50,150 bases of DNA from Paenibacillus bovis (lineage in GTDB: Bacteria; Bacillota; Bacilli; Bacillales; Bacillaceae_C): assembly GCA_007679095.1 (NCBI GenBank), contig VEFU01000032.1:1-50150 (forward strand), given 5' to 3'. The notes under the pieces are model-generated. The model ran no database searches, was not told the DNA's origin, and saw nothing but the letters and a program-made list of their open reading frames with translations. The stretch's first letter is position 1; each line of letters starts with the position of its first letter. Positions 1 to 8,792 of the stretch are shown one piece after another. The position numbers and the translations under genes are program-made.

Positions 1-78
1 GGCTAGTGGTTCGCATATCCCAACGCCCACAGTGAACTTTCATCACCTAGTTGACGGACATGCCCGGCACACAAAAAC
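1..78. other. left edge, no gene seen
   Basis: Stretch to the left of the gluconokinase terminator. I see no ribosome binding site, convincing reading frame or RNA gene here. An ORF that opens at 51 on the plus strand runs backwards through the kinase gene and is its shadow. Confidence 0.4.
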
Positions 79-103
79 AGGTAGCAACGAAAAGTTGCTA
101 CCT
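79..103 (-). terminator. terminator of the gluconokinase gene
   Basis: A 10-bp perfect stem (79-88 AGGTAGCAAC paired with 94-103) has a 5-nt loop. Read on the minus strand it is followed by a T-rich run (GTTTTTGTGT). The stop codon at 102-104 overlaps the stem. This is a classic intrinsic terminator for the minus-strand kinase gene. Confidence 0.8.
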
Positions 104-1556
104 ATTTTGGTATGAGTTTCTTCCACTCTTCATATATTCTTTTGTATTTGGAGTGATTTTCAACATTTGGTTTTATAACTTTTTCAATATGGATGGAGTC
201 TTTAATTGCTTCCAACGTATGCTCAACGCCTATACCAACAAGTGCTATCCATGCCGCTCCCCATGCAGAGCTTTGCGGGCTCTCTGCAATACAAACCTCT
301 TTTCCAAATACATCAGCTACTAATTGCAACCAAGTCTTTGATCTAGCTAAACCCCCATTTACAAAAATCCGCTCGGGCTCGCCAGCAATTTGTTTAACAT
401 CTTGATATATTTCATATAAATTGAGTGTAATCCCCTCTAACACGGCGCAAATAATAAAATTTTGTGTATGTGTAATTTTTAGACCATAAAAACTTCCCGT
501 AGCGTTTTGGTTCCAAATTGGTGCTCTCTCCCCATTAATATACGGAATAAAAAACAAACCATCTGCCCCTACGTTAACAGTATCAGCTTTTTTTAGAAAA
601 TCCTCCATCTCATCTTCGTTATGTAATACTCCCTTTAACCACTGCACTACAATCCCGCCATTATTTGTCGGTCCACCTACAATTTTATATTGCTCTGTAA
701 AAGCATAACAAAATGTTCCCTGCTGCTTACTTAGACGTGAATCTTTCACAAGCTGTCTCACTGCTCCACTCGTTCCAACAGTAATCGCTACTTCTCCATG
801 CAAAATTGCTCCTATACCTAAATTGGCTAATTGTCCATCTGCCGCTCCAATGACAAAAGGAGTTTCTTTTAGAATCCCTATTTTTTCTGCCACTTCCACT
901 CTTATGCCATTCAATACTTCTGTAGGGGCTACAACATTGGACAACTGCGCTTCCGTAATCCCCGCTAATACCAACGCTTCTTGCTCCCAGCTTAATGTAT
1001 CTTTGTTAAATAAACCTGTTGCAGACGCCATCGCATAATCTATCATTCTTTCACCAAACCAATGAAATAAAATATATTCTTTCAGTGATATAAAGTGGCT
1101 TGCTTGTTTATATGCACTAAATCCAGTTTCTTTCATCCAGATTAGTTTTACAAGAGGAGACATTGGGTGAATTGGAACGCCCGTTTTGTCATACAAACGT
1201 GCACCGATTTCCTTCTTTGATAATGCATCCGCTTGCATTTTTGCTCTTCCATCTGACCAAATCACCGCGTTGGATAAAGCATTTCCAGTTTCATTGACAC
1301 AAATAAGTGAGTGCATCGCACAGGAAATACCGATTGCCTTTATCGATTCACGCTTGACCGCGCTATGCTGGATTACATCTCGTAATGCTTCTAGTGCTTT
1401 ACTCTCCACCTCAACAGGATCTTGCTCTGCCCAACCTGGTTCTGGATAATAAGTGGTTACCAACTTTTCCGCTATCGCCAACACTGTACCATCACGTTGA
1501 AAAAGAACAGCCTTCACTGCCGTTGTTCCAATATCCAAACCAACGACTAATTCCAT
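102..1556 (-). CDS. gntK: gluconokinase-like FGGY-family sugar kinase
   Basis: ATP-dependent sugar kinase, most likely phosphorylating gluconate to 6-phosphogluconate in the cytoplasm. The 484-residue protein has the FGGY layout: an N-terminal ATPase phosphate-binding motif GLDIGTTAVKAVLF (about 6-19), the middle motif INGERAPIW (about 340), and a C-terminal GGLARSKTW signature (about 400). Length fits the family (about 490-515). The ATG is preceded by a strong GGAGGTGGGGG on the minus strand. The adjacent upstream gene is 6-phosphogluconate dehydrogenase, which consumes the expected product and supports the gluconate assignment. A gnd terminator lies between them, so co-transcription would need readthrough. 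No gluconate permease or GntR regulator is visible here. Another FGGY substrate, such as a different sugar acid or polyol, cannot be excluded. Confidence 0.8.
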   Translation of the reverse strand: MELVVGLDIGTTAVKAVLFQRDGTVLAIAEKLVTTYYPEPGWAEQDPVEVESKALEALRDVIQHSAVKRESIKAIGISCAMHSLICVNETGNALSNAVIWSDGRAKMQADALSKKEIGARLYDKTGVPIHPMSPLVKLIWMKETGFSAYKQASHFISLKEYILFHWFGERMIDYAMASATGLFNKDTLSWEQEALVLAGITEAQLSNVVAPTEVLNGIRVEVAEKIGILKETPFVIGAADGQLANLGIGAILHGEVAITVGTSGAVRQLVKDSRLSKQQGTFCYAFTEQYKIVGGPTNNGGIVVQWLKGVLHNEDEMEDFLKKADTVNVGADGLFFIPYINGERAPIWNQNATGSFYGLKITHTQNFIICAVLEGITLNLYEIYQDVKQIAGEPERIFVNGGLARSKTWLQLVADVFGKEVCIAESPQSSAWGAAWIALVGIGVEHTLEAIKDSIHIEKVIKPNVENHSKYKRIYEEWKKLIPK

Positions 1557-1584
1557 ATAACCCCCACCTCCTATTCTATAAACG

Positions 1585-1614
1585 AAAAGCTGCCCTTGTT
1601 ACTTAGAGGGCAGC
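1585..1614 (-). terminator. terminator after gnd
   Basis: GCTGCCCT (1589-1596) pairs with AGGGCAGC (1607-1614). On the minus strand the hairpin is followed by TTTT. It lies just past the gnd stop and before the kinase ribosome binding site. Confidence 0.75.
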
Positions 1615-1628
1615 CTTCTTGTTGTATA

Positions 1629-3044
1629 TTATTTATCCATCCATTCAGTATGGAAGATACCTTCTTTGTCAATACGCTCATATGTGTGAGCACCGAAGTA
1701 ATCGCGCTGTGCTTGCAAAAGATTTGCAGGTAACGTTTCTGTACGGTAGCTGTCATAATATGCAGCTGCACTTGCGAATGATGGTACAGGAATTCCACGC
1801 TCTACAGCGATAGAAATTACTTTACGTAATTCTTTTTGGTAGCTCTCCACAATCTCTTTGAAATAAGGATCTAACATTAAGTTAGCAAGTTCTGGATCAC
1901 GGTCATATGCATCTTTAATTTTTTGTAAGAATTGCGCACGGATAATACAACCACCACGGAAGATCATTGCAATATCACCGTATTTTAAATCCCAGCCATA
2001 TTCCTCAGAAGCTACACGCATTTGCGCGAAACCTTGTGCATAGGAACAAATTTTACTCATATAAAGTGCTTTACGTACTGCTTCAATGAGTTCTTTCTTA
2101 TCTCCATCAAAAGGTGCTACTTCTGGACCAGCCAATACTTTGCTAGCAGCTACACGTTCTTCTTTCATTGCAGAAATAAAGCGTGCAAACACTGACTCTG
2201 TAATTAGTGGTAGTGGAACACCTAGGTCAAGCGCGTTTTGACTTGTCCATTTACCTGTTCCTTTTTGGCCTGCAGTATCAAGGATAACATCAACTAGTGG
2301 TTTTCCAGTTTCTTCATCCACTTTCTTGAAGATATCTGCAGTAATTTCGATTAAATAACTATCTAATTCACCTTTATTCCAATCAGCAAACACTTCATGA
2401 AGCTCTTCAGCACCAAGACCTAATACATGCTTCATAATAAAGTATGCTTCACAAATTAATTGCATGTCGCCATACTCAATACCGTTGTGAACCATCTTCA
2501 CATAGTGACCTGCACCGTCTGGACCGATATATGTAGTACAAGCATCTCCATCCACTTTAGCGGATATTGCTTCAAAAATTGGAGCTACAAGCTCATAAGC
2601 TTCTTTTTGACCTCCTGGCATAATGGAAGGACCAGTTAGTGCACCTTCTTCTCCACCTGAAACCCCTGTTCCAATGAAGTGTAATCCTGCTTCGCTTAAT
2701 TCTTTATTACGACGAATTGTATCTTGGAAGAATGTGTTACCTCCATCGATTAAAATATCGCCCTTATCTAAATGAGGTTTTAAAGTTTCAATTGTTGCAT
2801 CTGTTGCTGCCCCAGCTTTTACCATAAGTAAAATTTTACGTGGTTTTTCTAGTGAATTTACGAATTCTTCTATAGACAATGCACCAACGAAATTTTTACC
2901 TTTTGCTTCGTTTTGCATGAAGTCTTCTGTTTTTTCTGATGAGCGGTTGAATACTGCAACCGAATATCCACGGCTCTCAATGTTTAAAGCCAAGTTTTTA
3001 CCCATTACTGCAAGACCGATAACACCAATTTGCTGTTTTGCCAT
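1629..3044 (-). CDS. gnd: 6-phosphogluconate dehydrogenase, decarboxylating
   Basis: Oxidises 6-phosphogluconate to ribulose 5-phosphate and CO2 with reduction of NAD(P)+, in the oxidative pentose phosphate pathway or after gluconate phosphorylation. The 471-residue protein has full family length. Its N-terminal Rossmann motif is [13 protein letters not shown] (about 8-20). The substrate-binding signature [16 protein letters not shown] lies near 130, and the catalytic-lysine region [12 protein letters not shown] near 185. The C-terminal tail is rich in aromatic and charged residues, as is typical. A GGGAGGAAG ribosome binding site precedes the ATG, and a plausible promoter lies upstream at 3130-3158. 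Bacilli often carry two such genes (gndA and gntZ types). The sequence alone does not settle which one this is, though the neighbouring kinase favours a gluconate role. Confidence 0.95.
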   Translation of the reverse strand: MAKQQIGVIGLAVMGKNLALNIESRGYSVAVFNRSSEKTEDFMQNEAKGKNFVGALSIEEFVNSLEKPRKILLMVKAGAATDATIETLKPHLDKGDILIDGGNTFFQDTIRRNKELSEAGLHFIGTGVSGGEEGALTGPSIMPGGQKEAYELVAPIFEAISAKVDGDACTTYIGPDGAGHYVKMVHNGIEYGDMQLICEAYFIMKHVLGLGAEELHEVFADWNKGELDSYLIEITADIFKKVDEETGKPLVDVILDTAGQKGTGKWTSQNALDLGVPLPLITESVFARFISAMKEERVAASKVLAGPEVAPFDGDKKELIEAVRKALYMSKICSYAQGFAQMRVASEEYGWDLKYGDIAMIFRGGCIIRAQFLQKIKDAYDRDPELANLMLDPYFKEIVESYQKELRKVISIAVERGIPVPSFASAAAYYDSYRTETLPANLLQAQRDYFGAHTYERIDKEGIFHTEWMDK

Positions 3045-3129
3045 GATACTAAACTTCCTCCCTCTGTTGTGAGTAAATCCTGTGACTGATTTGCAGGAAA
3101 ACAGTCAGCATTCATCATATTTTGATTTT

Positions 3130-3158
3130 ATCATACATTTCTCTCGGTACTTTAACAA
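3130..3158 (-). promoter_or_regulatory. sigma-A type promoter of gnd
   Basis: Read on the minus strand: TTGTTA (3153-3158), a 17-bp spacer, then TATGAT (3130-3135). It lies about 85 bp before the gnd start. Spacing is ideal and each box matches four or five of six consensus bases. Confidence 0.5.
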
Positions 3159-3220
3159 GTTGATTGATTGAATTAATTAAAAAATCATATAAATAATATT
3201 ATTTATTCCCGCTTTCATAT

Positions 3221-3250
3221 AAAAAAGAGAAGGATATTTATTCCTTCTCT
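3221..3250 (-). terminator. terminator of threonine synthase
   Basis: AGAGAAGGA (3226-3234) pairs perfectly with TCCTTCTCT (3242-3250) over a 7-nt loop. On the minus strand it is followed by a run of T (3221-3226). Confidence 0.85.
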
Positions 3251-3261
3251 TCATTTTGCAA

Positions 3262-4488
3262 TTATATATTTGTTCGAATTGGAATGGAGTCACCTTTCTG
3301 TAATATCGGTACTTCCACATTCACGGTATTCGGATATTTTATTCCAGCTCCAGTATTTAAGACTACGACACGTTCATTATCTTTTATCCACCCTTGCTTC
3401 CGTAATTTGCGTGCAGCTACAAATGCACTAGCACCTTCAGGGCAAATGAATGTACCTTCTTTTTCAGCAATTATTTTTTGCTCAGCTATAATTTCACGAT
3501 CATCAATAGATACTGCACAACCATTAGTTTCGTATAATGCTTCCAATACTAAGAAGTCACCTAAAGCTTTTGGAACATTAATTCCGAACGCGATTGTTTC
3601 TGAATCTGGCCAAAACTCCGACTCTCTCTTGTCTTCTTCCCATGCTCTTACTATTGGTGCACAACCTTCTGCTTGAACAGCTACTAAACGTGGCATTTTC
3701 TCTTTATGAACCCATCCGAGCTCTTGTAGTTCCTTCCATGCTTTATATATCCCTATTAAACCTACACCGCCACCAGTCGGGTATAGAATAACATCTGGAG
3801 CTTCCCAATTAAATTGTTCCGCTATTTCCAATCCCATTGTTTTCTTTCCTTCAATCCGGTAGGGCTCCTTTAACGTTGATGCATCATATATATCAGATGA
3901 CTGCACTAACCCCGCTACTATCCTTCCAGCATCACTAATTAATCCATCTACTAAATAAAGATTTCCTCCAGCTACTGCACATTCATTTCTTGTAATTTTC
4001 GGTGCATCCATTGGCATAACAATTGTTGCACAGATTCCAGCACGTGTAGCGTACAGTGACCATGCTGCACCCGCATTCCCGTTTGTCGGCATAGCTAACT
4101 GTTTCACTCCGAGTTCTTTTGCTTTGGATACACCAACGGCAGCCCCACGTGCTTTAAAAGTCCCTGTTGGAATAATTCCTTCATCCTTCATAAACAATTG
4201 TTTAATCCCCATTTGCTTTCCAATTCTATCCATAGGAAGCAAAGGAGTCATTCCTTCTCCCATGGATACAATATTTTCTTCCTTTTTTATTGGTAATAGC
4301 TCATGGTAACGCCAAAGATCATTTCTTCTTCCTTTTAAATCAGTCGGTTTCAATTCCTGTGTAAGTAAATGCAAGTTGTATTTTACTAACAATGGTGAAC
4401 CACATGTACATAATTGGTGTGTTGATTCTAAGTTGTAAGTTTTTGTGCATTTTGGACAATAGAGATGCGAAACAAAACTATAAGTCAT
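3262..4488 (-). CDS. thrC: threonine synthase (PLP-dependent)
   Basis: Converts O-phosphohomoserine to threonine and phosphate. The 408-residue protein opens with a zinc-ribbon-like segment (C11, C14, C27, C29), as in the longer bacterial and archaeal threonine synthases. The PLP lysine motif GTFKARGA follows (K112), then a glycine-rich PLP-phosphate loop (PTGGGVGLIGIYK) near residue 240. It stands alone, without the hom and thrB genes that often accompany thrC, so it may be a second copy. Related PLP enzymes such as threonine dehydratase or cysteate synthase share the fold, but the zinc ribbon with GTFKARG argues for threonine synthase. The ATG is preceded by GGGAAGGG on the minus strand. 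Confidence 0.85.
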   Translation of the reverse strand: MTYSFVSHLYCPKCTKTYNLESTHQLCTCGSPLLVKYNLHLLTQELKPTDLKGRRNDLWRYHELLPIKKEENIVSMGEGMTPLLPMDRIGKQMGIKQLFMKDEGIIPTGTFKARGAAVGVSKAKELGVKQLAMPTNGNAGAAWSLYATRAGICATIVMPMDAPKITRNECAVAGGNLYLVDGLISDAGRIVAGLVQSSDIYDASTLKEPYRIEGKKTMGLEIAEQFNWEAPDVILYPTGGGVGLIGIYKAWKELQELGWVHKEKMPRLVAVQAEGCAPIVRAWEEDKRESEFWPDSETIAFGINVPKALGDFLVLEALYETNGCAVSIDDREIIAEQKIIAEKEGTFICPEGASAFVAARKLRKQGWIKDNERVVVLNTGAGIKYPNTVNVEVPILQKGDSIPIRTNI

Positions 4489-4573
4489 CGAATCTTACAC
4501 CCTTCCCAAATACATAGTGATGTTATACTCTTTAATAATAACATAAAGCAACATCACTTCCTATATATCTAAC

Positions 4574-4609
4574 AAAAAAACCCTGTTATCTTGTTACTCG
4601 ATAACAGGG
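4574..4609 (-). terminator. terminator of the Gfo/Idh gene
   Basis: CCCTGTTATC (4581-4590) pairs perfectly with GATAACAGGG (4600-4609) over a 9-nt loop. On the minus strand a run of seven T follows. Confidence 0.9.
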
Positions 4610-4620
4610 CATATATGTCA

Positions 4621-5721
4621 TTATTCAAAAAGTCGATATTGATTCATTGGTAGTGGTTCGGGTCTTTCACAACCACTCGTAATTGTAATATGTGTTCCAG
4701 CTTCAGAAGAATCTTGGAAAGCATGCATTACATCTAGTACATGAAATGCAAGTTTACCACTTGCTCGGTTCTCTCCACCTGTTCTAATGGCATTAGCCAT
4801 ATCAGCAGCCCCTATACCTCTGCTATTCTCAGTGAAGCCATATGTCAATGGAACAGACGACCAGTCAGGATCTCCTGGTCTCTTTATATAAATTGGTCCA
4901 CCAAACGTATTAGGATCTGGAACAATTAACGTTCCATTCGTCCCATATATTTCAATCCTTGGGAGTTGCGATCCCCATACATCAAAACTTGTAATAATGG
5001 AACCAACTGCACCACTTTCAAAATCGAATACCCCAGATATATGTGTAGGAATTTCTACTGGTACCTTTTGACCTTTTCTAGGTCCTGATCCTATTGTTCT
5101 TTCTGAGTATGTAGCTTTTGTAGAACCCGTCACTCTTTTTATCGGACCTAATAAATGTACTAGAGCTGTTAAATAATACGGCCCCATATCAAACATTGGA
5201 CCTCCACCTTCTACATAGAAGAAGTCAGGATTTGGATGGAACCCTTCCGGACCACTCCCTAACATAAAAGCTGTAGCCCCTAGAGGCTCTCCAATCCAGC
5301 CATCATCAATTAGTTTACGGCAAGTTTGTAATCCTCCACCTAGGAATGTATCAGGCGCACATCCTACATATAACCCTTTTTCCTTAGCTACTTCGAGAAT
5401 CTTTAAACCTTCTTCTCTTTTAATAGCTAATGGTTTTTCCACAAATACATGTTTTCCGGCTTCTAGCGCTTTTAATGTTACTGGTGCATGCGCAACTGGA
5501 ATGGTTAGATTTATCACCATTTCAACTTCATCATCCGCCAATAATTCTTCTGGTAAATAGGCTTTGGAAATGTTAAATTGTTCTGCTCTTGCTTTCGCTC
5601 GTTCGATATCAATATCCGCAACAGCTACTACTTCAAGATTTTGATAGATGGAGCTTGTGTTTTTAATATAAATCTCACTGATCATACCGCAACCTATAAT
5701 ACCGGTTTTCACTTTTTCCAT
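4621..5721 (-). CDS. Gfo/Idh/MocA-family NAD(P)-dependent oxidoreductase
   Basis: Predicted cytoplasmic dehydrogenase acting on a sugar, inositol or sugar derivative. The N-terminal Rossmann motif is GIIGCGMIS, and the family signature EKP appears in KHVFVEKPLA (about residue 95). The middle GGGPMFDMGPYYL segment is where the catalytic histidine of many members lies. No histidine is evident at that spot, so the catalytic residue needs an alignment. I place the start at 5721, five codons inside the longest frame, because GGTGGGA then sits at normal spacing. It is transcribed away from the GH3 gene over a shared control region carrying two LacI-type operators, so it may belong to the same regulon. 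Substrate unknown. Confidence 0.8.
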   Translation of the reverse strand: MEKVKTGIIGCGMISEIYIKNTSSIYQNLEVVAVADIDIERAKARAEQFNISKAYLPEELLADDEVEMVINLTIPVAHAPVTLKALEAGKHVFVEKPLAIKREEGLKILEVAKEKGLYVGCAPDTFLGGGLQTCRKLIDDGWIGEPLGATAFMLGSGPEGFHPNPDFFYVEGGGPMFDMGPYYLTALVHLLGPIKRVTGSTKATYSERTIGSGPRKGQKVPVEIPTHISGVFDFESGAVGSIITSFDVWGSQLPRIEIYGTNGTLIVPDPNTFGGPIYIKRPGDPDWSSVPLTYGFTENSRGIGAADMANAIRTGGENRASGKLAFHVLDVMHAFQDSSEAGTHITITSGCERPEPLPMNQYRLFE

Positions 5722-5856
5722 ATCATTTCCCACCATTCTATACTATAGCTTTTATCATAATTTTAACCTATTTATGTCTAGTATACATTCATAAAATAAT
5801 AATAAAAGTAGCATAATAATAATAATGTTGTAATTTTCCCATAAAAAAAATAATAA

Positions 5857-5952
5857 AAACGTTTCACTAATACGTTGACTCTTATAATGAAAGCGTATAT
5901 ACTTGACTTATGTCGAAACGTTTCGATAATGTCCGTTATTATACTTTGGAGG
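5857..5952 (+). promoter_or_regulatory. GH3 promoter with LacI-type operators and near-cre site
   Basis: TTGACT (5875-5880), a 17-bp spacer and TATACT (5898-5903) form a strong promoter. A perfect palindrome CGAAACGTTTCG (5914-5925) begins about 10 bp after the -10 box, over the expected transcription start. A second site, AAACGTTTC (5857-5865), lies upstream of the -35 box. ATGAAAGCGTATATA (5887-5901) matches the cre consensus with one mismatch. GGAGG at 5948-5952 is the ribosome binding site. Confidence 0.75.
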
Positions 5953-5959
5953 TTTATTC

Positions 5960-8119
5960 ATGCAAGAAAATCAATTGCAAGATTTATTAAAGAAAATGTC
6001 GATTGACGAAAAAGTTGGCCAGCTCCTCCAGCTTGCAATGCCTTTCTTTGAAGGTGCGTCACATAGAGGTCATATAACTGGGCCAATGAATGAAATGGGA
6101 CTTACAGAAGAAGACGTTCGTAATACTGGTTCTGTACTTGGTGGTTCAGGTGCGCGTGAAGTAAAAAACATTCAAGATGCCCACTTAAAAAATAATCGCC
6201 TCGGTATCCCACTATTAATGATGGCAGATATCATTCATGGATTTAAAACTATCTTTCCTATACCGCTAGCAATTGGTAGCTCATGGGACCTAGACTTAGC
6301 ACAAAAAAGTGCAGAGGTTGCTGCTAAGGAAGCTGCTGTTTCTGGTGTACATGTTACATTTGCACCAATGGTGGACCTTGTACGCGATCCTCGTTGGGGC
6401 CGTGTGATGGAATCAACTGGTGAAGATCCATATTTAAATAGTGAATATGCAAGAGCATTTGTTAGAGGGTTCCAAGGCAAGAACCTTAAAGAAGATGTAA
6501 ATCATGTTGCTGCTTGTGTTAAACACTTTGCTGCATATGGTGCTCCTGAAGGTGGACGTGATTATAACACAGTAAACATGTCAGAACGCCAATTACGTGA
6601 ATCTTATTTACCAGCTTATAAAGCAGCACTTGATGAAGGCTGTGAAATGGTAATGACTGCTTTTAATACAGTTGATGGTATCCCTGCAACAGGTAACGAA
6701 TTCTTAATGCGCGATATTCTTCGCGATGAATGGGGATTTGACGGTGTTATGATCTCTGATTGGGGAGCTGTGAAGGAATTAATCCCACACGGTGTTGCCG
6801 AAGATACTAGAGAAGCAGCGTTAAAAGCGTTACGTGCTGGTGTAGATATCGAAATGATGACAGAGTGTTATATCAATAACGTTAAGGATCTAATTGAATC
6901 AGGTGAGCTAGATGTTGCTTTACTTGATGAAGCAGTTCTTAGAATACTTACATTGAAAGATAAACTTGGTTTATTTGAAAACCCATATCGTGGAGCAGAT
7001 GAACAACTAGAACAAGAAGTTATCCTTTCAGAGCCACATAGAAAAGTTGCACGTGAATTAGCTGCAAAATCTTGTGTACTCTTAAAGAATGAACAAGTAT
7101 TACCATTATCAACAGATACAAAAGTTGCACTTATTGGTCCGTTTGCTAATAGCGGTAATATCCTTGGTGCTTGGTCTTGGCATGGTCAACCAGAAGATGC
7201 TGTAACAATTCAACAAGGAATTGAGCAGAAAATTGATCCTTCCCTTCTCTCTGTTGCAAAAGGTTGTGATATTGAGGCATACAATGGGGAAGATATTCAA
7301 GAAGCTCTAGAAGTTGCAAAAGATGCGGAACTAATCGTTTTAGCTCTTGGTGAGTCACCAGGAATGAGTGGTGAAGCAGCTAGTCTTGCAGACATCCGCT
7401 TACCTGAAGCACAATTAACATTGATTAAAGAAATGAAAAAACTAAACAAGAAAATCGCAATTGTGTTGTTCAATGGTCGTCCTATTGATTTACACGGAGT
7501 AATTGACGAGGCAGATGCTTTATTAGAAGCATGGTTCCCTGGAACAGAAGGTGGCGCTGCAATTGCAGACATTTTATATGGAGATGTAAATCCATCCGGG
7601 AAACTTACAATGTCCTTCCCGCATTCTGTTGGTCAAGTTCCTGTTTATTACAATCATTTTAATACTGGACGTCCAAATCTGAATAATGGTGAAGGTTATG
7701 TTACGAAGTACCTTGATATTCCAAATGAACCACTACTTCCATTTGGTTATGGTTTAAGTTATACAACATTTGAATATAGTAACCACGCTTTATCAGGTGA
7801 TGTGTTAACTGTTAATGATTCCATTACAGCTTCCGTACAAGTGACAAACACAGGTGAAGTTGCCGGTGATGAAATTGTTCAATTGTATATTCGTGATGTA
7901 GCTGGAGAAGTTGTACGTCCTATGAAGGAACTAAAAGGTTATGAAAAGATCACTCTACAACCTGGTGAAACAAAAACGGTAACATTCACCATTACAGAGG
8001 AACAACTTCGTTACTACCATAGCAACCTTGAGTTCACAAGTGATGCTGGAAGATTTGAAGTATTCATCGGTACAAATAGCCGTGACGTTGAAACATTGAG
8101 CTTTGTTCTTCAAAAATAA
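5960..8119 (+). CDS. GH3 beta-glucosidase, probably acting on sophorose-type disaccharides
   Basis: Retaining beta-glucosidase without a signal peptide, so cytoplasmic. At 719 residues it has the standard GH3 layout: a TIM barrel (about 1-330), an alpha/beta sandwich domain (about 360-590), and a C-terminal fibronectin III-like domain (about 640-719). The nucleophile is D267 in GVMISDWGA. A candidate acid/base is E472 in MSGEAASLAD. Other hallmarks are the substrate-binding KHFAAYG and DPRWGR segments. Length and gene pairing resemble Listeria innocua Lin1840, a GH3 enzyme acting on beta-1,2-glucosidic disaccharides, which also neighbours a GH94 oligoglucan phosphorylase. It probably releases glucose from the disaccharide left by the phosphorylase. 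The promoter carries a LacI operator over the start site. BglX-type enzymes share the fold, so beta-1,3 or beta-1,4 activity is also possible. Confidence 0.9.
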   Translation: MQENQLQDLLKKMSIDEKVGQLLQLAMPFFEGASHRGHITGPMNEMGLTEEDVRNTGSVLGGSGAREVKNIQDAHLKNNRLGIPLLMMADIIHGFKTIFPIPLAIGSSWDLDLAQKSAEVAAKEAAVSGVHVTFAPMVDLVRDPRWGRVMESTGEDPYLNSEYARAFVRGFQGKNLKEDVNHVAACVKHFAAYGAPEGGRDYNTVNMSERQLRESYLPAYKAALDEGCEMVMTAFNTVDGIPATGNEFLMRDILRDEWGFDGVMISDWGAVKELIPHGVAEDTREAALKALRAGVDIEMMTECYINNVKDLIESGELDVALLDEAVLRILTLKDKLGLFENPYRGADEQLEQEVILSEPHRKVARELAAKSCVLLKNEQVLPLSTDTKVALIGPFANSGNILGAWSWHGQPEDAVTIQQGIEQKIDPSLLSVAKGCDIEAYNGEDIQEALEVAKDAELIVLALGESPGMSGEAASLADIRLPEAQLTLIKEMKKLNKKIAIVLFNGRPIDLHGVIDEADALLEAWFPGTEGGAAIADILYGDVNPSGKLTMSFPHSVGQVPVYYNHFNTGRPNLNNGEGYVTKYLDIPNEPLLPFGYGLSYTTFEYSNHALSGDVLTVNDSITASVQVTNTGEVAGDEIVQLYIRDVAGEVVRPMKELKGYEKITLQPGETKTVTFTITEEQLRYYHSNLEFTSDAGRFEVFIGTNSRDVETLSFVLQK

Positions 8120-8152
8120 TATGCTTTATAGAGTTATTAAAGTTACTCTTCG

Positions 8153-8559
8153 TGTTGATTGGAGCGCAAGGTGCGAGACTCCTGCGGGATGAACGGTAGC
8201 CGGGAGACCCCACAGATAGAAAAGCGAAAGCGACTGATCAACGGCGTACGAACGGGAGACATTCCTGCACTGAGATAAAGGAAACACGGCGAGGAACGAG
8301 CCGATGTTGACTTATCGTAGGGAAAGGAATGGCTCGTTCGCTAGCCGTTAGGAGCTTGAGCTAGACAGACGCGTTAGCGCCGAGGAGGCTCCCGAACCTT
8401 GTCTAGCTGTAGGCGCTATCGGCTCGAGGTCAAATAACCTGAGACATGAAAGACAAAGAACGCCTTTCTTTGTCTCAGAACATTTGCTTGTCGCCGATAG
8501 GCAAGCGCCTTTCACTTTTCTAAGCCCGCGGAAAGCGAGCACCTGGAGCGGAAATCAAC
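8153..8559. repeat. GC-rich palindromic intergenic repeat, composite
   Basis: Much more GC-rich than the neighbouring genes. The left arm begins GTTGATTGGAGCGC, then AGGTGC and CTCCTGCGGG. The right arm (about 8525-8559) is roughly its inverse: CCCGCGGAAAGCGAGC, then ACCTGGAGC and AAATCAAC. A separate hairpin element (8403-8510) sits inside near the right arm, and a stretch around 8230-8350 has further GC-rich, gene-free sequence. I recognise this style as a dispersed repeat class in Bacillaceae genomes, from memory and not from a search. Confidence 0.65.
8403..8510 (+). repeat. two-stem hairpin repeat element, copy 1
   Basis: Outer stem: GGCGCTATCGGC (8412-8423) pairs with GCCGATAG (8493-8500) and GCGCC (8505-8509), leaving a GCAA bulge. 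Inner stem: CTGAGACA (8439-8446) pairs with TGTCTCAG (8471-8478) over a 24-nt loop, which itself contains complementary AAAG-rich and CTTT-rich runs. A diverged second copy lies at 43234-43342. Confidence 0.65.
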
Positions 8560-8565
8560 TGTAGT

Positions 8566-8771
8566 TTTAAAATTGGCTCTGTTAAAGTTCATTGTTGTTA
8601 ACAACTTAGTTGATTGTAGCGGATGTACACGAGACTCCTGCGGGAACAGCACGAGCCGAAGATCCACTTGGCAAAGCGGTTTTCCTTGCCAAGTTAGCTG
8701 AGGCCGTGCCCGCGGAAAGCGAGTGTACAGGAGCTAAAATCAACAACAGAGTTTAACAGAGCTTTAAAATT
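8566..8771. mobile_element. MITE-like element with inverted ends and 9-bp flanking direct repeats
   Basis: The body (8575-8762) has inverted ends GCTCTGTTAAA at both sides. The next 11 bases also largely match, giving about 18 of 22 positions. The body is bounded directly by the direct repeat TTTAAAATT at 8566-8574 and again at 8763-8771, which looks like a target-site duplication. Inside is a second palindrome with GACTCCTGCGGG (left) and CCCGCGGAAAGCGAG (right), plus a hairpin around CTTGGCAA/TTGCCAAG. It encodes no transposase. It ends about 30 bp before the GH94 gene and may affect its expression. Confidence 0.6.
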
Positions 8772-8792
8772 AAGCAATAAAGGGAGATAGAC

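Noticed and set aside
51-323. 90-codon plus-strand frame at the left edge
   Set aside because: It overlaps the 3' end of the kinase gene on the opposite strand and its terminator; composition is not protein-like.
8348-8542. 64-codon minus-strand frame in the GC-rich repeat
   Set aside because: It lies inside palindromic repeat DNA, has a low-complexity serine end, and similar frames arise wherever this type of repeat occurs.
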